Source of the DNA: Sphingopyxis lindanitolerans
GTDB taxonomy: Bacteria; Pseudomonadota; Alphaproteobacteria; Sphingomonadales; Sphingomonadaceae
Length of the DNA: 64,000 nt
Direction: 5' to 3'
Assembly (NCBI RefSeq): GCF_002993885.1
Contig: NZ_CM009578.1
Span: 499,251-563,250, forward strand
Below the pieces are notes generated by a model, which saw only the letters and a list, made by a program, of their open reading frames with translations, was not told where the DNA came from and searched no databases. The position numbers and the translations under genes are program-made. Shown here piece after piece: positions 25,166-33,777 of this stretch. How positions within the stretch are numbered: position 1 is the stretch's first letter; the number at the start of each line of letters is the position of its first letter.

Positions 25166-25890
25166 GCCGTCGGCCCCATCCGCTTGACCTCGCAAGCGAG
25201 CGTATAGCCTCCGCCCCAGACGGTCTTGACGAGTTGCGGGTGCGCGGCGTCGGTCTCGATCTTCTTGCGCAGGCGGCTGACCAGATTGTCGATCGCGCGG
25301 TCGAAGATATCGGCCTCGCGCCCGCGCACGAGGTCGAGCAAGCGGTCGCGGCTCATCACCTGGCGCGGATGACGGACGAGCGCGTGGAGAAGATGATATT
25401 CGCCCGACGACAGCGCGACTTCCTCGCCCGCCTCGTCGACCAGCACGCGCTCGACTTCGCGCAGCACCCAGGGACCGAAGGCATAGCTCGTCCCGCCGGG
25501 ATCGAGCGCGCGGCCGTTCGCCTGTGTCCGGCGCAGCACGGTGCGGATGCGCGCGACCAGCTCGCGCGGGTTGAAGGGTTTGACGACATAATCGTCAGCG
25601 CCGATTTCCAGCCCGATGATCCGTTCGGTATCCTCGGCGCGCGCGGTCAGCAGGATGACCGGAATATGGCTCGTCTCGCGCAGGTGGCGGGTCAGCGACA
25701 GCCCGTCCTCGCCCGGCATCATGATGTCGCTGACGACCAGATCGACGGTCTGCGCGCGCAGCACCGACCGCGCCTCGGCGGCGCTCGCCGCATCGGACAC
25801 GGCAAAGCCCTGCGCCTCCAGATATTCGGACAAGGGCTCGCGGATCGAGGGTTCGTCGTCGATCAGCAGGATGCGCGGCGTATCGGTCAT
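25162..25890 (-). CDS. OmpR-family response regulator
   Basis: 242 residues from ATG 25890 (GACGGA lies 6 nt upstream; the adjacent ATG 25893 is possible). Receiver domain residues 1-120: acidic pocket Asp11-Asp12, phosphorylated Asp55 in VVSDIMMPGEDG, Thr in LLTARAED and Lys in VVKPFNPRELVARI. The C-terminal winged helix (about 145-240) has SSGEYHLLHALVRHP, DIFDRAIDNLVSRLRKKIE and VKTVWGGGYTL. A cytosolic transcription factor, translationally coupled to the sensor kinase downstream. Target genes are unknown. Confidence 0.93.
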   Translation of the reverse strand: MTDTPRILLIDDEPSIREPLSEYLEAQGFAVSDAASAAEARSVLRAQTVDLVVSDIMMPGEDGLSLTRHLRETSHIPVILLTARAEDTERIIGLEIGADDYVVKPFNPRELVARIRTVLRRTQANGRALDPGGTSYAFGPWVLREVERVLVDEAGEEVALSSGEYHLLHALVRHPRQVMSRDRLLDLVRGREADIFDRAIDNLVSRLRKKIETDAAHPQLVKTVWGGGYTLACEVKRMGPTA

Positions 25891-25910
25891 CATCGATCCG
25901 TCAAAAAATC

Positions 25911-25957
25911 CGGCGAAAAATATAGTTCGCCCACCGGCCCCAGGGGCCGGTGGGCGA
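25911..25957 (-). terminator. Rho-independent terminator after the EF-hand gene
   Basis: On the minus strand a 15-bp perfect stem (25927-25957, arms around a single central base) is followed at once by a T-rich run, CTATATTTTT. It lies about 76 nt beyond the stop of the EF-hand gene and before the response-regulator start, so it should insulate the two. Confidence 0.75.
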
Positions 25958-26033
25958 TAGCTGGCAGGGACGGCACGCAAAGGCAATGCCAGGGAGGGGG
26001 ATGGCCGCTCTGCCGCCGCCCCTGCCAAACCGT

Positions 26034-26651
26034 TTATTCGCTCGCGGGGGCGGCGGGCGCAGCCGCGCGCTTGGCGCGCCATTCGGCGGCCTTCGCTTTC
26101 CGCGCCTCGCGCTGCGCGGCGCGTTCCTCGGCGGTCACCTGACCATCCTTGTTCGCGTCGGAGGCATCGAAGCGGGCGAGCGCCGCGGTCTCGAACTCGG
26201 CCTGGCTGATCGCCTTGTCGCCGTTGGTATCAGCCTTGCCCATCATCATGCCGCCGCGCATGCCATGGCGTCCGCCGCGCATGCCGTGATGACCGCGCAT
26301 GCCGCCTTTGCCTTCACCGGCATCGGCGCGCTTCTCGCCGCGCTTGGCGGCGCGGTCGGCGCTGTGCTGGTCCCATTCGGCCTTGCTGATGCTGCCATCC
26401 TTGTCGGCGTCGAGCCGCTCGAACATCTTCGCCTGCATCGCGGCGCGCTGCGCGGCACGGTCGGTCGCGTCGATCTTGCCATCCTTGTTGGCGTCCATCT
26501 TCACAAACCGCTGCGTGGCATGCGCCTGCGCCTCGGCGCGGGTCAGCGTGCCGTTGCCGTCGGCATCGCCGCGCGAACCGGCGCCCGGAGCGGCGAGAAC
26601 GGGCACGGCAATCAGCGCGGCCCCCAGCGTCAAAAGCGAAATCTTCTTCAT
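26034..26651 (-). CDS. Secreted EF-hand calcium-binding protein
   Basis: 205 residues from ATG 26651 (AGGAG upstream; a GTG two codons earlier is less likely). A signal peptide (MKKISLLTLGAALIAVPVLAAPG) precedes five EF-hand loops: DADGNGTLTRAE, DANKDGKIDATD, DADKDGSISKAE, DTNGDKAISQAE and DANKDGQVTAEE. The fourth has Lys where the invariant Gly belongs and may bind weakly. A Gly/Met/His-rich linker (MRGHHGMRGGRHGMRGG) lies between loops three and four. Probably a periplasmic calcium buffer or sensor. It lies upstream of the two-component genes on the same strand but is separated by a strong terminator. Confidence 0.85.
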   Translation of the reverse strand: MKKISLLTLGAALIAVPVLAAPGAGSRGDADGNGTLTRAEAQAHATQRFVKMDANKDGKIDATDRAAQRAAMQAKMFERLDADKDGSISKAEWDQHSADRAAKRGEKRADAGEGKGGMRGHHGMRGGRHGMRGGMMMGKADTNGDKAISQAEFETAALARFDASDANKDGQVTAEERAAQREARKAKAAEWRAKRAAAPAAPASE

Positions 26652-26881
26652 GGTCACGAACTCCTGTCGCAGGAACGGTGAAAGCGTTCCGATGAAGCGG
26701 TTCTAGGGGCGATTTGTCCCACGCGGGTGCCGGATCGGCGAAAAATTGTCGCAAAATGTCGCAAAAGCGCCGCGCCGTTCATGGCGGCGCAAGCGGAACT
26801 TCCTGTTGGACAATCACCGCCCAAGGCTTGACCATCGCGCGAGCTGCGCCGGAGTCGGCGCCCGGTTGGGAGGAAGATGCC

Positions 26882-28150
26882 ATGGTCACGCGCCCGTTTC
26901 GCTTTTCGGGATCGACCGGCAAACAGCTTTCGGGGCGGCTGGAAATGCCCGGCGGGCGCGTTCGCGGCTGGGCGGTCTTCGCGCCCTGTTTCACCTGCGG
27001 AAAGGACAATCGCGCCGCGGTGCACATCGCGGAGTTACTCGCACGGCAAGGCGTCGGCGTCCTCCGCTTCGACTTCGCCGGGCTTGGCGAGAGCGAGGGC
27101 GATTTCGCCGACAGCCGCTTTTCGTCCGACGTGCAGGATCTGCAGGCGGCGGCGAACGCGCTGACCGCCGAAGGCAAGCCGCCGTCGCTGCTGATCGGCC
27201 ACAGCCTGGGCGGCGCGGCGGCGATCGCCGCGGCGGCCGATCTTCCCGCGATCCGCGCGGTCGCGACGATCAACGCGCCTTTCGACGTCGCGCATACGCT
27301 CCACCAGTTCGACCCCGCCGCGCTCGCCGAAATCGACGCGCAGGGGGCCGCCGACGTGCTGCTCGCCGGGCGGCGGTTCCGCGTCGGGCGCGGGCTGATC
27401 GACGATTTGCGGGCGCAGGACCAGGGCGCCCGCATTGCAGAGTTGCACCGGCCGCTGCTCGTGATGCACGCGCCGCTCGACGAGATGGTGGGGATCGAGA
27501 ATGCAACCAAGATCTATGTCGCGGCGCGCCATCCCAAAAGCTTTGTCTCGCTCGACGAGGCCGACCATCTGCTCAGCCGCCCGCAGGATGCCGAACGCGT
27601 CGCCACGATGATCGCGGCGTGGGCCATGCCTTATCTCACCCCGCCCGCCGATCCGCCCGCGACGCCGGTCGATGCCGAGGCGGAGGAGACGCGCGACGGG
27701 AAATTTCAGGTCGCGATCAGCACCGGCGACCATGTCTTCCTCGCCGACGAGCCGGTCAGCGTCGGCGGGCTGGGGTCGGGGCCGAGCCCGTTCGACCTGC
27801 TTTCCGCCGCGCTCGCCGCCTGCACGACGATGACGCTGCGCCTCTATGCCGACAGCAAGGGCTGGCCGGTGACGCGAATCCGCACCGCGGTCGGGCACGA
27901 GAAACAGCCGGACGATGCCCACCCCGATCTATTCAACGGCCGGATCGCGATCGAAGGCGCGCTCGACGCCGAACAACGCGCCCGGATGATGGAGATCGCC
28001 GAGCGCTGCCCCGTCCACCGCACGCTCGAGCGCGGGTCGCGCTTCTCCCTCGCCGAGGGCGAGCCCCCCGCCCCGTGCGAGCCACCCGAAGCGCACCGCG
28101 AAGCGATGGACCGCACGGCCGAGGGCGCGGCGACGAACAGCACGGGGTAG
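26882..28150 (+). CDS. Alpha/beta hydrolase - OsmC fusion protein
   Basis: 422 residues from ATG 26882 with GGGAGGAAG upstream. Residues 1-255 are an alpha/beta hydrolase: CFTCGKDN, FDFAGLGESEGDF, nucleophile Ser in GHSLGGAA, Asp in HAPLDEMV and His in EADHLLSR. Residues about 275-410 are an OsmC/Ohr-like domain: VSVGGLGSGPSPFDLLSAALAACTTMTLRLYADSKGWP, with the redox Cys in AACTTM and the second Cys in ERCPVHRTL. The fusion is a known bifunctional architecture in proteobacteria. The OsmC half should reduce organic hydroperoxides; the hydrolase may release them from esters (inference). Confidence 0.88.
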   Translation: MVTRPFRFSGSTGKQLSGRLEMPGGRVRGWAVFAPCFTCGKDNRAAVHIAELLARQGVGVLRFDFAGLGESEGDFADSRFSSDVQDLQAAANALTAEGKPPSLLIGHSLGGAAAIAAAADLPAIRAVATINAPFDVAHTLHQFDPAALAEIDAQGAADVLLAGRRFRVGRGLIDDLRAQDQGARIAELHRPLLVMHAPLDEMVGIENATKIYVAARHPKSFVSLDEADHLLSRPQDAERVATMIAAWAMPYLTPPADPPATPVDAEAEETRDGKFQVAISTGDHVFLADEPVSVGGLGSGPSPFDLLSAALAACTTMTLRLYADSKGWPVTRIRTAVGHEKQPDDAHPDLFNGRIAIEGALDAEQRARMMEIAERCPVHRTLERGSRFSLAEGEPPAPCEPPEAHREAMDRTAEGAATNSTG

Positions 28151-28198
28151 CGCTTGACGGCAGCCAGCCAAAATGGCAATCGCGCCAGCCTTGGACAT

Positions 28199-28272
28199 GC
28201 GGGTATAGCATAGTGGTAATGCTCTAGCCTTCCAAGCTAGCTAGGCGGGTTCGATTCCCGCTACCCGCTCCA
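28199..28272 (+). tRNA. tRNA-Gly (anticodon UCC)
   Basis: 74-nt cloverleaf with encoded CCA. Acceptor stem GCGGGTA pairs with TACCCGC; the T arm is GCGGG-TTCGATT-CCCGC; the anticodon loop CTTCCAA gives UCC, reading GGA/GGG. A short hairpin GGCCTG-TTT-CAGGCC follows at 28275-28289 and may end the transcript. A P4-type integrase gene begins about 180 nt downstream, the usual arrangement for integration at a tRNA 3' end. Confidence 0.95.
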
Positions 28273-28454
28273 AGGGCCTGTTTCAGGCCGTCTCAAAGCA
28301 TTTACAAATCCAAAAAAATGGCGGTATTCTGCCATTTATCGGCTCGCCGTGTTTCACGCCATCTCAGGGAAGCTCTCGAAATTGGGGGCCTCGGTGGGGC
28401 CTTTTTGGACCTTCTTGGCCCTCTCATTTGGGGGCCTCGAAAGGAGGATTGGAA

Positions 28455-29765
28455 ATGCCGCTGACAGACATCTCGGTTCGCCACGCGAAGCCCAGAGACA
28501 AATCCTATAAGATGGCCGACATGTTGGGGCTGTACATTCAGGTGCTGCCGTCGGGCGGCAAGCTCTGGAAGATGAAATATCGATTCGACGGCCGTGAGAA
28601 GAAGCTGAGCTTCGGGGAATATCCCCGGATGTCGCTTCGCGAAGCTCGTCGCCTGAGAGACGACGCGCGCAACAGCCTCTCCAAGGGCACGGACCCCGCC
28701 TATGAAAAGAAGCGGGAAAGGCTTCGTGCAAAGGTCTTGGCCGAAGACACTTTCTCCGCGATCAAGAAGGAATATTGCAATAAACGCCGCCGCGATGGCG
28801 ACAAGGCGTGGGCGCCGGCAACGGCGGTTCGTTGCGAGTATCTCCTGAGCCTTCTCGACAACTCGATCGGCAAGATGCCGATCCACGAGATCGAACCGAT
28901 CGACGTATTGGCCGCGGTGCGAAAAATCGAGGCGAAGGGAAAGTTAGAGAGCGCCCGGCGCACGCTTCAACTTGCTGGTGCTGTATTCCGTTACGCAGTT
29001 GCGACGGCCCGTCTAAAATCCGACCCGACGCGGGATTTGCGCGGAGCACTCATCAACCCGACGGTCACGCATTATGGAGCGATTACTGATGCGACCAAGG
29101 TTGGCGCGCTCTTGCGCGCGATCGACGGCTATAAAAGTCAGAGCATAACGGATTGGGCATTGAAGCTCGCGCCTCATGTTTTCGTCCGGCCGGGAGAGTT
29201 ACGGACTGCCCAGTGGGAGGAATTCGATCTCGAAGCGCGCGTCTGGACTATTCCGGCCGAGAAGATGAAGATGCGAAAGCCGCATCATGTGCCACTTTCG
29301 CGTCAGTCGCTGGCGATCCTTGAGGAGATTCGTTCGATCACCGGGCCTTGGAGCTATCTCTTTCCATCGCTGAGTTCGCGGAAGCGGCCGATGTCGGACA
29401 ATACGATGAATTCCGCGCTGAGGCGGATGGGCTATGCCAGCAACGAAATGACCGCCCACGGCTTTCGCGCGATGGCGAGCACTCTGCTCAATGAGTCCTG
29501 CAAATGGTCGTATGACGCAATCGAGCGGGCTCTGGCACATGGCGACAATAATCGAGTGCGCGCCGCCTACCATCGAGGCGCACACTGGGATGAGCGCGTT
29601 GCGATGGCGCAATGGTGGTCTGATTATCTTGATGACTTGAGGAGCAATGTCAGCAGGGAGCGTGAGGCGTCACTGCCGAATTCTACCGGATTTCGACCGC
29701 AGATCGAAGAAGGTAACGTGGTTAGCCATAACTTCGGGTGGCGGCGGTCACGAGGTCGGCGCTGA
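28455..29765 (+). CDS. P4-type tyrosine recombinase (integrase)
   Basis: 436 residues from ATG 28455, with AAGGAGG upstream. It would integrate or excise an element at a tRNA 3' end. The N-terminal DUF4102-type arm-binding domain (MPLTDISVRHAKPRDKSYK, GGKLWKMKYRF, LSFGEYPRMSLREAR) precedes the core-binding domain and the catalytic domain with Arg near 245 (FVRPGELR), His276 region (HHVPLS), His335 and Arg338 (HGFR), His near 361 and nucleophile Tyr372 in RAAYHRG. All catalytic residues are present, so it may be active. It reads away from tRNA-Gly. Confidence 0.93.
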   Translation: MPLTDISVRHAKPRDKSYKMADMLGLYIQVLPSGGKLWKMKYRFDGREKKLSFGEYPRMSLREARRLRDDARNSLSKGTDPAYEKKRERLRAKVLAEDTFSAIKKEYCNKRRRDGDKAWAPATAVRCEYLLSLLDNSIGKMPIHEIEPIDVLAAVRKIEAKGKLESARRTLQLAGAVFRYAVATARLKSDPTRDLRGALINPTVTHYGAITDATKVGALLRAIDGYKSQSITDWALKLAPHVFVRPGELRTAQWEEFDLEARVWTIPAEKMKMRKPHHVPLSRQSLAILEEIRSITGPWSYLFPSLSSRKRPMSDNTMNSALRRMGYASNEMTAHGFRAMASTLLNESCKWSYDAIERALAHGDNNRVRAAYHRGAHWDERVAMAQWWSDYLDDLRSNVSREREASLPNSTGFRPQIEEGNVVSHNFGWRRSRGRR

Positions 29766-29940
29766 ACTTTGCTCGTACATCCTGCGGAGAGACTGACGGT
29801 TGGTTGGTCCCGGCGCAGGGCAAGTTCCAGAATCTGCCGCGCCGAAAGCCCGACTGGCCATTTCGGCGCGCAAAATTGCGCGGGACAGGGACGCAGATAC
29901 AAAGCACCGATCGGAGCTAAAAAGGCATTAACCGTGTTCG

Positions 29941-30582
29941 CTAGTCGGTAGGGCTCGCTTCCACTGCTTTCTCATTTTCTTCTCGCATCATATCCCAAAG
30001 CTCACGACTCTTGAGCATTATTGGCCACTGGGTGAGATACTCGGCTGGCACCGGATGGTCGATAAAATCGAAAACTGCGGACATGTGAGCCGCAATCTTC
30101 TCGAGTTCTTCGGCCTGCTTGTTGATGCTATCCGTATTAAGGTTGGTAAGCCGCTTCTCGGTCAGGCTCCTATGCCGTCCCTTAACTATCTCGAACGTTC
30201 CATCCCATGGGTCTTGATCAAAATGGCTGTGCGCTAGGATGTTGCGCGTCCCGTTCAGCTCGTGCAGGCGGCCGTCACCGGCGCGCCCCAGCGCGAGATG
30301 CGGGGCCGTTTGCGCCAACAGCGTCAGATTTGTAACGCGGGTCGCAAAATCCCCCAGCGCCAGCCCATTCAAACTGCCGTCGGGAGCGAGCATAGTTACA
30401 GCCTTCGACAGGATGCCCGTCATCCAGAAATCGACTTCATTATGCGCCATGATAAAGCGTCCGAGCGCTTCTCGATATTCCGCCCTGATTGCGGGGTCGG
30501 CTATGGGTTCGTCGAAATCCGGTTCGTCGAAATCATTGTCGAACGGTAGAGCTTGATCTTCGCCACCAAGGTCGTCGGACAT
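29941..30582 (-). CDS. HEPN-like protein of the integrase region, function unknown
   Basis: 213 residues from ATG 30582, with a strong AGGAGG upstream. After an acidic N-terminal tail (DNDFDEPDFDEP) the protein is mostly helical: RAEYREALGRFIMAHNEVDFWMTGILSKAV, then Arg113-Asn-Ile-Leu-Ala-His118 followed by Ser-His. Arg-Asn-x3-His fits the R-x(4-6)-H ribonuclease motif of HEPN proteins, often toxins or anti-phage effectors. I do not recognise the exact family. It converges on the integrase gene and is probably cargo of the integrated element. The HEPN call is motif-based and moderate. Confidence 0.5.
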   Translation of the reverse strand: MSDDLGGEDQALPFDNDFDEPDFDEPIADPAIRAEYREALGRFIMAHNEVDFWMTGILSKAVTMLAPDGSLNGLALGDFATRVTNLTLLAQTAPHLALGRAGDGRLHELNGTRNILAHSHFDQDPWDGTFEIVKGRHRSLTEKRLTNLNTDSINKQAEELEKIAAHMSAVFDFIDHPVPAEYLTQWPIMLKSRELWDMMREENEKAVEASPTD

Positions 30583-30676
30583 TTCACGTCCTCCTACATC
30601 GTCTACGCCAAAACTCGATCTGCGTCGCCTGCGCACCTCATTGCGTTGTTGAAATGCGTTCACCCGCGGCGACGCA

Positions 30677-31033
30677 TTGGAGCGGGAGCGGGCGGTTACG
30701 CTGGAGCAGCTCTCAAAACGCCGCGTCAGTGCCTTCTCCAAATATTCGAATGGCGAGCTCTTCGCGCTCCTGTTCGAACCTGCAGTCGCGGTGGGAGCCG
30801 AGATCGCCGAATATTCGGACTACAGCTTTTACCGCAACCTTTCGGACCAGAACGCGGTGACGCTGATGCCGAGCTGGCAGCCCCTGCCCTCAGCGAAGCT
30901 CGATCGCCGACCGCTCCTTGACCGCGACCGGTCGGTCGATCTCGCATGCGTGCGGCTGCGCGCGCACAGCCATCCCGCGCTCGAGCGTTTCTGGGCGCTG
31001 GCGCAGGAAATGTCTGCGACCCGGCTCAGTTGA
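30677..31033 (+). pseudogene. Remnant of a LysR-type regulator (C-terminal part only)
   Basis: About 118 codons are open from TTG 30677. The segment from SKRRVSAFSKYSNGELFALL to the end (EIAEYSDYSFYRN, NAVTLMPSW, RPLLDRDRSVDLACVRL, SHPALERFWALAQE) reads like the end of a LysR substrate-binding domain. No helix-turn-helix half is found upstream in any frame. It overlaps the 3' end of the convergent monooxygenase gene by 8 nt. The truncation coincides with the border of the integrase/HEPN segment, so it was probably cut by that insertion or a later deletion. Confidence 0.4.
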
Positions 31034-32261
31034 TCGCGGTGGTTGGCGGCAGCCCGAGCATGCCGCGACCATGCTGTTCCATCGTCACATCGTCGTCGAA
31101 GATGATGTGACTCGTCATCACCATCATGTCGCGCCAGATGCGCTGTAACGGATTGTCGAGATAGTGAATCGACGTGCCAGTGGATTCGCAAACGATCTGG
31201 ACCGCCTGCCGGCACAGTTGTGCAGCGAAGGTCATCTGCGCGCGCAGCTTGCTGCGAAAGACGACCTGTTCGTCGCCATCGAGTTCGATACCCTTCAAAT
31301 TGTCCTTCATCGCCTGACGAACGGTCGCCTCGGCAACCGCCACCATCGTGTCGGCGCGCGCGAGGCGGATCTGCGATGCCTGCTTGTCCGACTGCGATCC
31401 TTCGGTGCCGCGTTTGACGTGCTTGGACAGGCGTTCACGATAGAGTTCGACCGCTGCCTTCGCCGCACCGACGACAGGCACGGCGGTGGTGAAGGCGAGC
31501 AGTGGGGAGAGCGGAACACGATAGATGGGGTTATCATAAAGCTGCGCACCGCGTCCGCTGCCATCGCGCCCCTGCACCAGGTTGACGCGATGTTCGGGGA
31601 CGAACAGGTCGGCGACCGCGACGTCATGCGTTCCTGTCGCTCGCATCCCGTCGGTCGTCCAGGTATCGATGGACAGCACGTCGCCGACCGGGACCATGAA
31701 ACTGCCCGCGGTCTTTTGCCCGTCAACCTCGGTCTCGGCGAGCAGCATCACCCAGTCCGCCTGCGTCAGGCAGGTTGACCATTTCCATAGGCCGTTGAGA
31801 ACGAAGCCGCCATCGACGTGTTTCGCCTGACCCATCGGCACGGTCCCGGTGGCGATGATACCGTAACGCCCGCCCCCGAAAAGCTCGTCTTGAAAGGCCT
31901 TGGGGAAAGCGACCATGTGCCGATTATGGACCAGGCCGAAAATCGCGACCCACGCCGTCGAGGCGCAACCTTCGGCGATCGGCAGCGTCGCATCGACGAT
32001 CTCGTCGATCGAGGCCTCGAGCCCGCCATAAGCCTTGGGCACGAGCATGTAGAAATAACCCGAAGCCCGGATTTCATCCCAGAGTTCGTCGATCGGCCGC
32101 CGCTGTTCTTCGGCTTGCCGGGCGCCGGCGCGCAGCGGCCCGGTCAAGGCGCGCATCCGCTCGATGATCGACTGGGGCGTCAGTTCCGCGAGCGCATCGG
32201 GCGATAGAAAATCGTCCGGCGCGGGCGGGTAGCATTGAACATTCTTACCTTCAGGCATCAT
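31026..32261 (-). CDS. Acyl-CoA dehydrogenase-fold flavin monooxygenase (HsaA/HpaB-like)
   Basis: 411 residues; a second Met follows the first, so the start may be one codon shorter. The acyl-CoA dehydrogenase fold is clear (VPKAYGGLEASIDEI, CASTAWVAIFGLVHNRHM, GTVPMGQAKHVDGGFVLNGLWKWSTC, TDGMRATGTHDVAVADLFVPEHRV), but this pattern fits the two-component flavin-dependent monooxygenase branch that includes HsaA and related hydroxylases, which use reduced flavin from a separate reductase. No flavin reductase gene is adjacent. It is last in a run with a CoA-transferase and sits behind a 25-nt palindrome. Confidence 0.8.
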   Translation of the reverse strand: MMPEGKNVQCYPPAPDDFLSPDALAELTPQSIIERMRALTGPLRAGARQAEEQRRPIDELWDEIRASGYFYMLVPKAYGGLEASIDEIVDATLPIAEGCASTAWVAIFGLVHNRHMVAFPKAFQDELFGGGRYGIIATGTVPMGQAKHVDGGFVLNGLWKWSTCLTQADWVMLLAETEVDGQKTAGSFMVPVGDVLSIDTWTTDGMRATGTHDVAVADLFVPEHRVNLVQGRDGSGRGAQLYDNPIYRVPLSPLLAFTTAVPVVGAAKAAVELYRERLSKHVKRGTEGSQSDKQASQIRLARADTMVAVAEATVRQAMKDNLKGIELDGDEQVVFRSKLRAQMTFAAQLCRQAVQIVCESTGTSIHYLDNPLQRIWRDMMVMTSHIIFDDDVTMEQHGRGMLGLPPTTAIN

Positions 32262-32330
32262 CTATCCCTTTTTCCAGTGCCGCACCGATACCTTCGCGCG
32301 AGCCTTGATCGTCCAATTCCGATGCCGTGC

Positions 32331-32355
32331 CGTCTATTCTGATTCAGAATGGACG
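32331..32355. promoter_or_regulatory. Palindromic operator candidate before the monooxygenase gene
   Basis: ATTCTGATTCAGAAT (32336-32350) is a perfect 7-bp palindrome around one base, with outer CGTC/GACG arms extending it to 25 nt. It lies 70 nt upstream of the start at 32261 and just past the CoA-transferase stop. The shape fits a TetR-family operator; a weak terminator is the alternative, though no T run follows. Confidence 0.4.
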
Positions 32356-32370
32356 GCCCGTAAAGCGATC

Positions 32371-33564
32371 CTAGATGGCGCCCTGCGCCTCAAGGTCGGC
32401 CAATGTCGCGGCATCGAGTCCCAGCCGCCCGCCATAGACTTCGGCATTGTCCGCACCTGCGTGCGCGGGGGCACCGCGCCGGATGGCCGATGGAGTGTCC
32501 GACAGCTTGGGAAAGCAGTTCTGCATCCGGATTTCGCCATGAACCCGATGGGCGATCGGGACGATCGCCTCGCGTGCCGCGAAATGCGGGTCGGCGAGCA
32601 TGTCAGGGACGCGATAGACGCGTCCTGCGGGGATGCTGTGCCGCACCATCAGCGCCTCGAGGTCGCTGACCGTCAGCGTGCGGGTCCACTCTTCGATCCG
32701 CCGATCGAGTTCGGCCTGGTGGTTGCCGCGCGCGATATGCGTGGCATAGCGCGGATCCTGCGCCAGTTCGGGTCGCTCCATGGCTTCGGCGAGGCGCGCA
32801 AAGATCGCGTCGCCGTTGGCACCGATCATATATTCGCCATCCGAACAGGCATAGACGTTCGACGGCGCGATACCCGGCAAGATCCCTCCATGCCGTTCGC
32901 GCACGAGGCCCATCACGTCATATTCGGCAACCAGGCTTTCCATCACCTGGAGCACCGACTCATAGAGCGCGGCATCGATCACCTGCCCTCGTCCGGTGGT
33001 TTCGCGCGCGTGCAGTGCGGCAAGCGCCCCCATGCAGCCATAGGTCGCCGCCAATGTGTCGCCGATCGAAACGCCGACGCGCGAGGGCGGTCGATCGGGC
33101 TCACCGACGATCGCTCGCCAGCCGCCCATCGCTTCGCCAATCCCCCCAAACCCGGCACGTGCTGAATAAGGACCCGTCTGCCCATAGCCCGAGATACGGA
33201 CGACGATCAGCCGCGGGTTGATGGCGTGCAAACTGGCAGGATCGAGCCCCCATTTTTCCATTGTCCCCGGCTTGAAATTCTCGATCAATATGTCGGCGTC
33301 GGCGATGAGGCGGCGCACCAGATCCTGACCCTCGGGAATCCGGAGATTGGCGCTGACCGATCTTTTGTTGCGGCCAATCACTTCCCACCACAGTTTGTGC
33401 TCGCCATTGCCCCACTGCCGCATCGGGTCTCCCGCTCCCGGCGGTTCGACCTTGATGACATCGGCGCCCATGTCGCCAAGGAGCTGCCCACAAAAAGGCC
33501 CGGCAATGAGTTGGCCCAGTTCCACGACCCTCACGTTCTTGAGTGCGCCCTGGTTCATCGTCAT
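32371..33564 (-). CDS. CaiB/BaiF family (class III) CoA-transferase
   Basis: 397 residues from ATG 33564, AGGTGG adjacent; ATG 33558 is an alternative. It transfers CoA between acyl groups. Signatures: VRVVELGQLIAGPFCGQLLGDMGADVIKVEPP at the start, NKRSVSANLR, and the catalytic Asp169 in VSIGDTLAA, the same number as in formyl-CoA transferase. The C-terminal half has GRVYRVPDMLADPHF. It is divergent from the ABM gene. With the ligase and SDR of the same block it suggests activation of a carboxylic acid by CoA transfer; the acid is not identifiable. Confidence 0.88.
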   Translation of the reverse strand: MTMNQGALKNVRVVELGQLIAGPFCGQLLGDMGADVIKVEPPGAGDPMRQWGNGEHKLWWEVIGRNKRSVSANLRIPEGQDLVRRLIADADILIENFKPGTMEKWGLDPASLHAINPRLIVVRISGYGQTGPYSARAGFGGIGEAMGGWRAIVGEPDRPPSRVGVSIGDTLAATYGCMGALAALHARETTGRGQVIDAALYESVLQVMESLVAEYDVMGLVRERHGGILPGIAPSNVYACSDGEYMIGANGDAIFARLAEAMERPELAQDPRYATHIARGNHQAELDRRIEEWTRTLTVSDLEALMVRHSIPAGRVYRVPDMLADPHFAAREAIVPIAHRVHGEIRMQNCFPKLSDTPSAIRRGAPAHAGADNAEVYGGRLGLDAATLADLEAQGAI

Positions 33565-33701
33565 CCACCTGTTCCTCTCACCGCGATATTGTCGATGCGG
33601 GCGCAAACTCGACCGTTGCACACGGACTTTTGACGCTTCCGCTGTGTCCGCCAGCGCCGACGAACCCCTGTTCTACAGCGGGCTCAACCGATTTGAGGCA
33701 A

Positions 33702-33738
33702 GGGAAAATTTTTTGTGTAGTGCGGTAGGGATTTTCCC
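33702..33738. promoter_or_regulatory. Spaced inverted repeat in a divergent promoter region
   Basis: GGGAAAAT and ATTTTCCC form an 8-bp inverted repeat separated by about 21 nt in the gap between the CoA-transferase gene (start 33564, minus) and the ABM gene (start 33778, plus). It may be a regulator site for both; no other support. Confidence 0.3.
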
Positions 33739-33777
33739 ACGATAGCGGCCGCGAGCTTCGAGCAAAGGGAGAGACTG

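Noticed and set aside
26882..28150. Hydrolase-OsmC fusion as an assembly or annotation error
   Set aside because: Both domains are complete, in one frame with a natural linker, and this architecture is known in other proteobacteria.
30677..30686. TTGGAGCGGG as a possible att site matching the tRNA-Gly 3' end
   Set aside because: It matches in inverted orientation and for only 10 nt. Integration by a tyrosine recombinase should leave direct repeats, so this is probably chance.
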